Assembly: GCA_022747635.1 (NCBI GenBank) | Contig: JAKTNV010000004.1 | Span: forward strand, 91,341,552 to 91,405,551 | Length of the DNA stretch: 64,000 bases | Direction of reading: 5' to 3' | Source: Hetaerina americana | Lineage: Eukaryota > Arthropoda > Insecta > Odonata > Calopterygidae | Shown here: piece by piece, positions 23,336 to 34,484 of the stretch | How positions within the stretch are numbered: position 1 is the stretch's first letter | Layout: each line of letters starts with the position of its first letter | The notes under the pieces: model-generated | Database searches by the model: none | What the model was told of the DNA's origin: nothing | What the model saw: the letters and a program-made list of their open reading frames with translations, nothing else | Program-made: the position numbers and the translations under genes

Positions 23336-23398
23336 AATGATCATTCTCCTTGACCAGGACTGTAGTCAAGTCGAATTATTTTTACTCTGAAGTACATG
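23336..23398. repeat. Degenerate family A SINE-like inverted pair
   Basis: The left part (ATGATCATTCTCCTTGACC) resembles the left arm at 41-60. The right part (TAGTCAAGTCGAAT, ATTTTTACTCTGA, AGTACAT) resembles 173-222, with about 14 bases missing between two TGAA words. The tRNA-like centre is reduced to a few bases, so the two arms are almost fused. Confidence 0.4.
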
Positions 23399-26300
23399 GT
23401 CGAATAAAGATAATTTTCTATCCACCAGAGTGTATAATTGTTATACATAGAACTAACTCTTACGTGGCTAGGAAACGGCATTCTGTCTGCTCCAAAGTAG
23501 AAGAATATCTCTTAATGCGGTGCATTTTATCCTGCAAGGCGTCACGATGAGCTGTTACAGCGGATTGTATGACGCCAGCCAATGTATCAATTGAACATTA
23601 TTAGCTCTTAAAAATTTGCGAGATCAAAGGACGGTCAAATCGGCAGATTTTATGTTTTCTTCCACTAATGTTAAGAATTTTACGAGGAAAAAACGATTCC
23701 CTGTGTTGTAGTGAAAAATTTGGTGGTCAATTTACGTTTTTGTACAGCCTATACAACGAAGCAATAATTTAGTTTTTCTATGCTAACGCTATGACTTGAA
23801 TTATTTGTATTTAAATAGAATTTTGCTAATCATGATAGTTCTCGTAAAACAGTGCGTCTGTTTCGACCAATCAACATTCACCTAATACTTCCACAGAGTC
23901 GCGCTAACGTGCGCCTCCCTCGCCAATGGCTACAAAGAAGTATCACACTCGTCTCTCCTTTTATTGTCTTCCTTCTTAGGACCTCTTCAACTCCTCCTCC
24001 CCGTTTTCTCCATCCCCCCCTTAACCACCCTAAAATCCTCTGCTTCCTCGCGTAGGAAAGATGATTCCTTCGTCCCCACGCCATGGCTTTTGCCTCCCCC
24101 CCTTCCATCGCCTTTCGAGCGCCATTAAATTGGCGCCAATGGCCTAAGTTGTCAACGAATTTCGGAGCGATGCTGGAGAAAATTCTCTTAGAATCTCTCT
24201 TCCCCGCATTTCACTCCCTCGGCCCGACACTCACACAGATAAACTCCTCCGTTCATCTCATGACAATCAGACGGTTTATACTGCTTCCCTACGCAGCAAC
24301 CGATAAAAAAACCTGTGCGTCACTATTAATAGACAATATAGCCATTATATATTTTCATTGCATTCCTCCAGTATAATATCAACCCCGAATTTTCAACGCT
24401 ACTGTTGCCCATCAAGTCTCTGAGACAGCATGAAGAAATATCCTTCTCACTGCAGTGGCTGCCAGAAGATTGATGACTAAATACAAATCAAATAATTTTG
24501 GTAAGTTATATCACGACGCCTCGGGTGCCTGGTCCTGTGTACGCGAGAACTTGTTCTGGACCTGGTCACTTTGAACTCTTGAAAAATTTGATAGCGAGCT
24601 TACCGAAGTTTCAGGAGAACACAGACAGCTAGATCTAGCTAAAAGAGAAAAAAATCACCCAAAAGGCTTTTAATCAGTATTTTGCAAAATTTCAGAAAAT
24701 ATGTGGGCAAAATATACCGTTATTAAAAGAAATAAGTCATAATTTCGACAATTTATACGACTTTTAAAGAGAAAAGAGGTTCTAATCAACATGTTGAGTT
24801 ATATATAAAAGAGGAGACGGAAAGATACTGCGATAAGATAAGGGAAAAATTTTTATTATATTAAAGCAGTTGACAGCAAAACTCAGCAAAAATAATTTAA
24901 AGGGTATGGGATTTATGGGGCAAACAGCACGGGGTAAGGATTATGCCCTCCCTCACCGCTGTCTCTTCACACGTCATCCTCTTAATTCAGTAAAAGGATA
25001 AGCTACTATCAACTCTCAAGCCGAGGACTTGGATCAAAAACTTGACTTGGTCACAAAATTTAAAATACTGCTTTGAAGTTTTAATTATTCGGCTAACTTT
25101 GCACATAGGTATGTAGTATGAGTATTAGGTAAAAACCGACTATATTAGGCCATCAACAATTGTTCGTGTTTTCGGTAGAACAAAAACTGCTGTTAAATGA
25201 GTTTTGAGTTTATATTTTCTGAAAAATCTGGTCCTCACCTCAACCATAAATGATGCACATATCGTACTCGTATATATCTCAATTTCCAGTCATTTATTTC
25301 CCGCCAAGATTTCACTCTTATCCGAGGGGGCTGAGAAAGCTTTGAAAATATTATAAAAAGTTTATTTATAATATATATCAATTTTAAATAAATTACCATA
25401 CTTTTTTAAATTTCTATTTTAATCAGGCTCATACCCTAAACTTTGTAACACGAACATTACCAGTACTTTAATGTATATTCAAAAAGCAACTAGGATTTTA
25501 TACTTGATCCCTTCAACGGCATGACACATAAAACTGCAGCGTTGAAGATTTAAAGCTAAAAGGATCCATTACTGAAACCGGGCAGTGATCGTTGACATAA
25601 TTTTCCTTTATGTTCTTAATAATTTATTGTAATTCTTCGTGAAGCTGTACGACCACCTTCGAGCTTATCACACGCCCGCATGTAAATTTCCCGACTCCCT
25701 TTCCCTTCATTCGATATCCAAACCCCCCGACATTTTTTCCGTTCTCAAACCGCTATTTCCTTCGAACCTCTTTCCTCATGGAAAATAAAATCCTCGCCTC
25801 TTCCAACCCCTATCATCTTTCCCTTTCACACCCCCGGACTACACTCAGACCGCCCTTCCACGGGCCTCGCCTCACCCCCACCCCACACCACCCCACTTAA
25901 AAATATCCATTTAGAAAAAAGTCTTCCATCCGCTCCTTGGCCCCCTCCTCCCCCTACTTTACTTAACTCTGATACTGATTCGCTGGGCCCTTCCCTTTTC
26001 CTTTGCCTCCCTCCTCCCAGTCACTTTCTTTCATCCACTACTCAACCTTCCCCTCCCTTAAACCATTTAAGAACTCTTTAGATGAGGATAAAACGACATT
26101 TTTCTCCCGACGTCCTCAGCTTTAACTCATTTACTTTCTCTTTTAAAATCTCGCTCATTCCCCGCTCTCGGGGATCTCCTGAGGGAATCAAGAGACCGAA
26201 AGTAGCACGATTTGTTGAACTATAACTAAAGAGATTTATACGGTACATCCTATTTGAAAAGAAGGATTCTGCCAACCCGCAGGCATTTTCCCATGTAATC

Positions 26301-27557
26301 CAAATTACAAGAATTTAACGATGACAAAAGCTAGGGCAATCCATCGGCACTCCTATCTGCGTACCAACTAGCGATTTCTATTTTATTTTAGCTTGAAATT
26401 GAGCAATGGTGTCAGGATTTAATCTGACAGGTCACGCATCAGAAAGGCTATTTTTAAATTGGCCATCATCCCACAATTTCCCCCCACAGAGAGGAGAAAT
26501 AAAATTATTTTGTGGCAGAGAGTGTAATTTAATTGAGTATCTCACTACGATTCCGTCAGTTTTTACTGTGGTTGATTACATTAGGTGTGCATTTTCAATG
26601 AATAAAGGACTGATTTTGAAAAAATATCTCTGGATATACCTAGACTGGAGAAAGGAAACCAACCTCCCTGAGCTCCCCTTCTGACCGGATCAATTACACT
26701 CGATGCATTTAGAAAGTATTCTTTAATTTAATCTTACCATACTATTTGAATCTTTATTCTTTACATATCGGAACTTGGAGGATCTATTAAGAAACAACCT
26801 GATAAACAGGAGTGTGCTGAGCGTAGATGGACCCCGGGGTGCAGGCACCGTTCAAGGGAGGCGAGGTTCGGGGTGGGACCCCAGTCAGAAGAGGTGGGGG
26901 ATGTGGAGCAAAAAGAGGCTGAGGGGAAAATGTGTTCGCGTGTGTAATGGCGGCCTGGCTCTCTCCGTGCTCCGTAAGCTGGGGAGTGTGGAATAGGCGG
27001 GCCGAGCAAACGATGCGCTTGCCAGCGGCTAGCACCAAATGATCACCACCACCCCCCACCCCCACTTGCACCTACGGTAGAAGTTACAATGGGATTTTGC
27101 TTATCCTTCTAGCTCTTCTCCAATGGCGAAAGAGCGCTCTGGGGAGAGAACAAATTTGGCGAAACAAAATATTTTCCATACAAAGCGCTGAGAAATGGAG
27201 CGAGGGGTGATTTGGTATGGAGATCTGAACGATATTTAGCGATGATTGATTTTTATAGAGGGATAAATGGTAAAAGATGAGTAGATGAGTGGAAAGAAAA
27301 TATTACTTAAAATATAAACATTTTCTTTTACAACCATAGTTGAAATTTCTTTCTAAAAATATGTAATCACAGCGCTCAAATTTCACGTGTGTGATATATG
27401 TATAGAACTCAAAGCCGCCCACTTAACGTTTAGAAGATCTTTTGCTCTTTATTAACTAAACTAAACAAACTTTTAGAAGATTTAAAATAAAATCTGTAAC
27501 GGGAATAAAAGAACTATGTTTCCTTATGAACTGCAAAATAGAGTGTATACGTGTATT
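23399..27557. other. Long spacer, no gene recognised
   Basis: AT-rich overall. A pyrimidine-rich island lies at about 25660-26060, with smaller C-rich patches at 23985-24130. A G-rich stretch at about 26820-26990 is followed by a C-rich run near 27045-27070. No domain-bearing frame, RNA gene or dispersed repeat was recognised. Confidence 0.45.
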
Positions 27558-27559
27558 TA

Positions 27560-28444
27560 CAGGGTCTATCTCAAAAAGTAATAAAACGATCTTTCCTAGC
27601 GAAGAGGACAACTGGAGTGGAACACTGTGGCCGGGAAAATGGTGAGATGTCTTGGGAAAGTAACCCGGCCCGCGTAAATTGTCTTACAGTCCACAGTTCG
27701 CTGCTAGACAAACCCTTGTTTGAAGGCCACGTCACAAATTTGCGATGCCACTTTCCATGGAGCAATGATATGCTATAAAATTTTGTGTTAAACTCGGGAA
27801 ATCGGGTTTAGAGACCATAACTATGGTTAAGAATTCTTATGGAGATGGAAAAATATCCCAATCGATGATTTTCTGTTTGCACAGGATATTCTGGGAGGGC
27901 AACATGGAGGTTGACGATGAGGAATGCCCTGGATATCCATCAACAAAACAGAGTGATGAAATTGTGCAAAACGTGAGACGCATGCTCAATTCCGATTGAC
28001 TCCGAATTGTTAAGCATTGCTTTGCATTCTTGCAGAAGATTTAGCAATGAGAAAGGTGTGCCAAGATTGTCCCAAAGGTGCTGTCAGAAGACATTGTGTG
28101 ATAATCTTCCCTTGGACCTCTTGAACCACGGTGAAAGTGAACCGAATTTTGCAGAATAGGTGGTTACTGGTGACGAGACATAGGTATTTGAGTACACCCC
28201 AAGCACAACCCCTTTTCAGAACCATTTTGGACCACTGGATTATGTCAAAGATGTCTCGACGACGTGCCTGAACGAGGGTTCTATTGATGTCGTGCAGGAA
28301 GTGTACCAGAAGCGTGACCGAGGCGCTGTCATCGGTGGGTTGATGTACAAGGGTACTACTTTGAAGAGTTTTAGTAATTGATACTTTAATCTGCAACAAA
28401 ATTTTGCCCCGATTTATTCTACATATTCTTTGAGACAGACCCTG
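27560..28444 (+). mobile_element. Mariner-like DNA transposon, decayed and internally deleted (885 bp)
   Basis: The ends are imperfect terminal inverted repeats: CAGGGTCTATCTCAAAAAGT on the left, and on the right (reverse complement) CAGGGTCTGTCTCAAAGAAT. TA dinucleotides flank both ends (27558-27559 and 28445-28446), as expected for mariner target-site duplication. The interior carries a broken mariner transposase on the plus strand. Full-length mariners are about 1.3 kb, so about a third of the element has been lost. Confidence 0.85.
27757..28374 (+). pseudogene. Mariner transposase pseudogene
   Basis: From the ATG at 27757 the frame reads MEQ, a stop, then YAIKFCVKLGKSG, matching the start of the mariner helix-turn-helix domain. 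It continues through MEVDDEECPGYPSTK (the usual form is EDDERSGRPST). After a stop at about 27999 come pieces of the linker and VVTGDET near 28162-28180, with the first catalytic Asp codon at 28172-28174. The Trp that normally follows is a TAG stop. The second and third catalytic Asp regions are absent. The C-terminal tail WVDVQGYYFEEF ends at a TAG (28372-28374). Multiple stops and shifts make it non-functional. Confidence 0.8.
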
Positions 28445-28446
28445 TA

Positions 28447-30095
28447 TTTCTAATCAGTAAAATATTGTATATATTCTTCTATTAGTCTTTTACTGAAACA
28501 TCTTAAGCCGAATTCAGCTCATTATAGGTCTATTTTTAAAAGTATAGCAAATTAAGTTATCAATGACAATATTCCTCTAATAATTCCTGCAAAAATATTG
28601 GCACAAAATATATGGTTTCATGTAGCTGTACGATTTTTCAGAGCTAAATATATTGTAATCTAAATGTACAATTAAGTAAAGTAATCTGAAATGTACAGAT
28701 TAGTGATTGCCATTAGAATGACCACAGAAGGTGCAGGTTTGAACAGTAGCAGTGTTGTCTTTGTTAAAACGTATTTCCGCGAAATGAATTCCATCTATGT
28801 ATGTTTGTCCGTCGAGCTGTTTTTCCCTCCGACAATAAAGGCGCAAAAGCCAGCTACCCGAGTAGAAAAAGAAAAATGGACAAGAAATTTCACAGCACTT
28901 TAGCGCAGCACCTTAACAACGGAAATAAACTCAACGGCGCTAGTGAAACCGCACACACAAACGCCTCCTCCCGCAAGCGCCCCGCTAAACGGCGTGCTGG
29001 CCCGTTAATCTTTATCGCACCTTCCAGTAATATATACAGCCTGCCCACCGTCATGGGCAGATCTCTTTACCAACGACGGTCCCCTCTCACCCTCAATGCC
29101 CTCTGCTCCTCACTTCCGGTCTCCAAGTGAGTGCCTCAGCGTAAACAAAAGAATTTTAGTATTCTTTTTTTTATCTTTTTTACGAACCTACGTATGAAGT
29201 TCGGATATGATTCATTTTAATTTTCGTAAAACTAATAATTAGTAGCAGTTGGTTTTTTAAGAAGATTAAAGTTCACCTATATTTAACAGTTTCAAATATA
29301 TATTCGGAGGTGACTCGAAGCAATAAAAGGAGTTTTCGTGTACTTTACAGGTATATTTTGCTAGATACTGCGGTTAAGACTCACAAAGTTTTCTAAAATG
29401 TATTCAAATTACCAGAGATTTTACTCAGAAAATGTTCATGCAAAACATTTTAGACAAAAGAATAGGAACTGGTCCTTTATTAACGAGTATCTATTCCAAT
29501 TATTATTACCATGACTATCATGTTCATAAAAATGTTTGGGATGTAAATATACTCGTGCATCGCAATCAACTCATCATATTAATGAAAAGCAGAAATGATG
29601 CCAATAAACTCAAATTTAAATTTTAGACCAATAAAAATTATTCAATTATTATTTAAACTAAATTTGCAAAATTCAGAATCTAAACAATTGTATCCTGCTT
29701 TTCATCATTTTTGAAATGCAACGCTCACAAATGAGAATATCGGGCAATGACGTCGGTATTATAACAAATATTCTACGTCATTATTCAAATAATTAATGTT
29801 CCGGCATGATTTCATTAAAATGATGGTCTATCATGCTGGAAATACTCGTAAATCGTCAAATCACCATTTTTTATTCAGTCCCACTTAGCGTATTTCCGTG
29901 GCGATTCTCAAGGAGTCTCCTGAAAGTCACGGCGCCTGTATCCTATATCGCTGGGTTTTAAATAAAGTTGCAGTGCTATGCATTTACGTGGGTGCCTTTG
30001 ATCTACAATCGGCGTTTTACATCCTCGGTGATAAAACGGCTTCTCTACTGCGGGCAAAACGAAGGCCCTGATTGTCTCAATTCCGTCCGGAATAA
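28447..30095. other. AT-rich spacer, no gene recognised
   Basis: A moderately GC-rich patch at about 28850-29130 has a 109-codon open frame without a domain. Nothing else is supported. Confidence 0.4.
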
Positions 30096-31320
30096 AGTCG
30101 TCCACCCATGCCCTCATCCGGCCCTTCTCGCTCCTTGCCACCCCTTGCTCAGGCCCTCCGGCAACAATCCACGAAACACCCCCACATCCGCACACAACAA
30201 CCCTCGTCCTCCTGCTCCCCACACACTTCCCGCTCTCCTAACCGCCGCTCGCGGCTGTAAAGTGCTCGGTGACACCGGCGGTGGGTGATAAACTTTTTAA
30301 GTTCTCTTTTTTTATATTTACGGGTCTAGGTAAAAGAAAAAATGAAAATATCCCACGAACACCCCCCACAACGCTTCTACATCCATGCTACACCCACACC
30401 CATTGAAGCCCTTCCAGGGACCTGACCCTCTTTCAACTCCAAGTCTCGAACAACTGTCGCTCAAGCTAGAGTATACGCGAGGGGAGGGAAGAGAAACCCG
30501 GCACCACCAATCATCCAGAAAACGAATCCGAGGAGTGATAGTGGAATGAGAGAGAAAGACACGGGAGTGGAGGGGTGGAGAGAGAAAGGGGGGGAACCCA
30601 GAAAGAGAGGGGGGGCATGAAGACGCGCCTTCGTCTCCCCTCCCACCTTCCACGCCGTGAGGCCCCCCGGCATCGCTCCCGCTCCTTGAACACCGCCCCA
30701 CTCTTTCCCTTGCAATCCCCTCCCCCCACCCCTTTCCCTTCCTTCTCTCGGGGCTTTAAGAAGGAGGGAAACATCAACGGAATAGCCTGGAGTGCGTTTA
30801 TTCCCAAGAGGGAGAGATTTCATTCTCTTCCTCTTTCCCATCTTGTGCGCCATAGGGGAAGCGCCAGGATAAGCCGCTCCTGAGGGAAAGGGCAAGGAGG
30901 TGACGGGGGGGGGAGGGATGGATGAAAAGGGGAGGAAGAAGGGAATGGGAGAAAGAGGGGGAAAGAAATGGGAGAAGGAGCGGGGAGATGGAGCGAAAGA
31001 AAGAGAGAGAGAGAGAGAGGAATACAAGAATGGATCTCGAAGACGGCGGTGTGGAAGAGGAGCAAAAGTAGGAATAGCGCGAGTTTCGTAGAGAGTGAGT
31101 ATATCAGAGGGTTGGAGAAGAATGGAGCAGGAAAGTGTTGGGAAACGGCTTCAAAGACGTCGCAGTAGAATTCAGATCGAGGCAGAGGGGATGGTTGTGG
31201 AGAGAGAGAGAGAGAGAGGCACGATTTGGTTGGATCGGGGAAGAAGGAAAGAATAATTGGAGGGAAAGGGAATAAAAGAATGCTCTCCTTTGGCGAAAAA
31301 TCTCCCTTCGTTTCCCATTC
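30096..31320. other. Alternating pyrimidine- and purine-rich island with (GA)n runs
   Basis: C-rich at about 30105-30240, purine-rich at about 30475-30625, C/T-rich at about 30630-30745, then strongly purine-rich from about 30890 to 31260. The last part includes (GA)n runs at 31002-31018 and 31201-31217. The long open frames (up to 188 codons on the minus strand) are Ser/Pro/Leu-rich low complexity mirrored on the other strand. Confidence 0.55.
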
Positions 31321-33471
31321 ACAATGGCTCCTCCATTTCCTCTCTCACTTTCCGGCTCCCCCGCAGTCCCATCTCCCTTTCTAAAACCTGAAATTATAAA
31401 AAAAAACCCAACACGTGTTAGTGACGTCAATTGTCTCCCCCACCCAATCCCTCTTCTGCCACTTTGGAGGACGAGAGGGAATGAGAAATGGTGGGAATGG
31501 TGGGGGGGGGGAGAGTGGGATTGCCGCTCGTTATGGAGTGAGAGGGGCGGAGGGAAGGGAATAAAAGGCGAAGGTGTTTCGAGAAGAGAGGACTAAGAAA
31601 AAGGTGTTCCAATGAGTGGAGTATGGGTTGTATTGCTTGTAAGAGCGCCAGAAAACCACCACCTTAAGGTGGACTTTTTTATTATGCGCCTGTACATAAT
31701 GTCACGTTTTCCCAGCCGTCTGATTATTGAGGTTCAAGCTGAAAAGCAACCTGAGAAATAAAATTTTTCTCCTATATAAAAAAACAAAACTTAACAAACG
31801 AACTTAAAAAAACAAATCCCCAGGTCCGGGGGAAATTTCCGCTAGAAAACTGAGAAAACATTCTGGCGACATTGCACAATTTTTGTAAAAACTAATAAAG
31901 AATGTTCAGTACCTCTCAATGTGAGCAGGCTGATACCACCCCCTTTACAGGCGACGATAGGGTAGATCCCAGTAATGACTTAATTAATAATACGCCCACT
32001 TGTCTCTTAGGCCATATATTTCTGCGGATATTAAAACCTTGTGGAAATCCTCGCTGTATGCAATATCTTTGATAAAGCCACCCATTTGGTGCCATTAAAA
32101 ATCCTGCCTTTTACTTCCTAAGGTGTTTCTAAATTCGCTTCTTTATTTTTAATATTTCGACAATTTCACATGGTAATATTTATTGTCTAGCACTTTATAT
32201 TTGTTGGAACGGGATATAAAATCGCGCGAAGCAGTCTAGAGGCTCTCCAGAAGCAGTACAATTGGTCTTAAGTAATATCTCATAACTTTTTATTTCCCGA
32301 AAAAATATATTCTCTAAACTACCAAAATACTAAACTCTCGGCGCGAGTCTATGCACTCACTACATCAACTCCTTAACGATTAATAGATCTCCTATACGAT
32401 GAAAGGGAACGTCACAGATCAGTCAAATCCTCTGAAAAACTCAGATAAAAATGTCTAAATCTACAACTTATTTAACCCTTCTCTACGGCTCGAAATTTTT
32501 CTCCCACAGTCAACTCCCGGGACCCAAATTAAAATAAATTTTAAAAGTACAGATTCTTTTGATTGCACCCTGACCCTCTTCACCTACGGATTCGAGTTCT
32601 CAATAGAACGCTGAATTTTAGCAGATTCGCGTTGCGTGACATCATTAGTCCGTGCATGCGTGGATTGGAGTGATCCATGTTCCGTTCAGCCTTCTTCTCC
32701 GTCTATGTCACCTGGAATCCCGCCCCCCGATGTTCACCACGAGGGTTACGAATTACCATTTCCCTCCCGTTGGACCCCACTTCGTATAGGAGACGTTATT
32801 CGCTGGACACAAGAGCTGATTATTACTATAATTCCCCCATTTCCCGTAGACTAACGGATTTCTGCCGCTGTGTAACATTCCTTTACTCCGAGGAACGGCC
32901 CTCCAGTCCATCGACCTACGAAGGAGTGACTCTACTTCTTAGGGGAATGGGACAAAAGGTAGGTAGAACTGTCATCACGGTGCCGCTTCTTAGAATCGGG
33001 CGAGCCCGCGCCCAAGTATTTGCACGGTGGGATTTCGTAATACCACCCATTGCCATGTCCCCCACGGGAGAAGCCACCCCGCCGCCTATCTTGGATTAGA
33101 GCTCCTTTCTACAATATGGAGGTACAGACCCCAAGAGCTGCGCTTTCGGCAGCATTTTTGAGCATAGCCACAGCAAGCTTACACGAAACCACTTACGTTA
33201 TTTTGCCCAGTATTCTGAAAATAGAAAGCCTTAGAAAATGAAAGAAATGCCACCACGTATTTTCCTTCTCATTCAAACTTACAAGTACCGATAATTGAAA
33301 GACCTGACTAATCTAGTAAAGTGGCTTAGGTCACCAGGTGTGTAGCAAGTGGGATATCCTTGCGAAGCTTTTTTTAGATTAAATTGTGGGCCGGAGTGTT
33401 AATTTTTGTTCACCAACGCCATCTCGCTCTTTCGTCGGAATTATTATTCATATCCGTTAGACTTTCGTGCT
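31321..33471. other. Spacer, no gene recognised
   Basis: A 140-codon open frame lies at 32677-33099 on the plus strand in a moderately GC-rich patch. It overlaps other frames and shows no domain I know. The rest is AT-rich. Confidence 0.4.
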
Positions 33472-33557
<86 letters not shown>

Positions 33558-33661
33558 GAAAATGTATATATGTGCATACATATATATATGTATGTATATA
33601 TATATATATGTGTGTGTGTGTATATATAATGCATATATTTACATACATATAGATATATACA
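33472..33661. repeat. (TA)n microsatellite with variant right flank
   Basis: Pure (AT)n from about 33474 to 33551, followed to about 33661 by degenerate TA/TG/CA repeats. Confidence 0.9.
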
Positions 33662-33789
33662 TGTTAGTTCGAAAATAAGAAATCTCAATAGTCAAGAGTT
33701 TAATTCTGAAAATACCGATTTATGAATAGTCTGGTTATGCTATACACGACTTACCCCTTTTGTTCTTAACAATTATGGGATTGAAAGAC

Positions 33790-34130
33790 AATTTTGACCC
33801 AATAGAGGTTTATCTAGATTTTTAAAAAGCTGTCCAAAGAATCTCTCTCGGAAAGCCAATTACTAAGCTATAATGGGTTACTGGAAAATGTATTGACGAA
33901 GTAAGAGTGAGAGAGGTGTTATTTGCTTCAATTAAGCTACATTTGAAATTCGCAGAATGTACATGGCATCCATGGATGAAAACATCAATTGATGAATTAG
34001 ATAAAGTTCAGAGAAAAAATACTCTGCTGGAATTCCACTGTCAAAATTTGGTTTGCTATGAGAAGCTAGAAAGCTCACGGATATGCTAATGGAATTAAAT
34101 TGTAAGCCTTTTGATTCTCGAAAACAGCAG
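33790..34130 (+). pseudogene. CR1-like non-LTR retrotransposon relic with internal deletion
   Basis: DPIEVYLDF, a stop, then KAVQRISLGKPITKL matches the RT block usually written as V.LDFSKAFD.V....L. After only about 20 more codons the frame reads LHLKFAECTWHPWMKTSID followed by ELDKVQRKN. That is the block far downstream of the RT catalytic site (LVRPHLEYA..VW.P......LE.VQR). Roughly 200 residues that should lie between, including the catalytic motif, are missing. The second part is still open over about 60 codons. It sits about 200 bases from the mariner at 34335. Confidence 0.75.
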
Positions 34131-34334
34131 GCAAAGATACAGAGAGAATTAATAAGGCACAAAATTATACTCGCATTTCCTGTGTAGCTTTGATCAACGG
34201 GATAAAATAAGAGAGATATAGAGAACGTCATGTTACTCTTCCCTTGCACCATACACACGAACATAACAAAATCCAAATCCAAAACCAGAACTAATTAAAT
34301 TAACTTCATTGACTTAGGGATTCAAGGTGACATA

Positions 34335-34484
34335 CTACCTTGATCAAAACGTTCCCGGAATAACCACCGTGTGGCGCTCCCATCGTTCCGATTTGAGTTC
34401 TGTTTTTTTTGTTAAATTGGTACATCTGTTGTTGATATTCCCTTTAAATCTTAGTGTCATAACTTGACATTTGCAAAAGTTACG
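34335..34484 (+). repeat. Left inverted repeat of the mariner, with 24-bp interruption
   Basis: Bases 34335-34427 pair with 35548-35640, and 34448-34484 pair with 35515-35551. The left arm has 24 extra bases between two ATCT words (34424-34427 and 34448-34451) that form a single ATCT in the right arm. The inner block overlaps the end of the transposase frame. Confidence 0.9.

Noticed and set aside
30461..31027. 188-codon open frame on the minus strand
   Set aside because: Ser/Pro/Leu-rich translation from a purine/pyrimidine-skewed tract, with similarly long frames on the opposite strand. No domain and no start context.
32677..33099. 140-codon plus-strand frame
   Set aside because: Balanced composition but no family recognised, and other frames overlap it. 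Not enough to call a gene.
33406..33678. Open frames with alternating Tyr/Ile
   Set aside because: Direct translation of (TA)n microsatellite. The same holds for frames at 16864-17139, 37516-37832 and 57491-57730.
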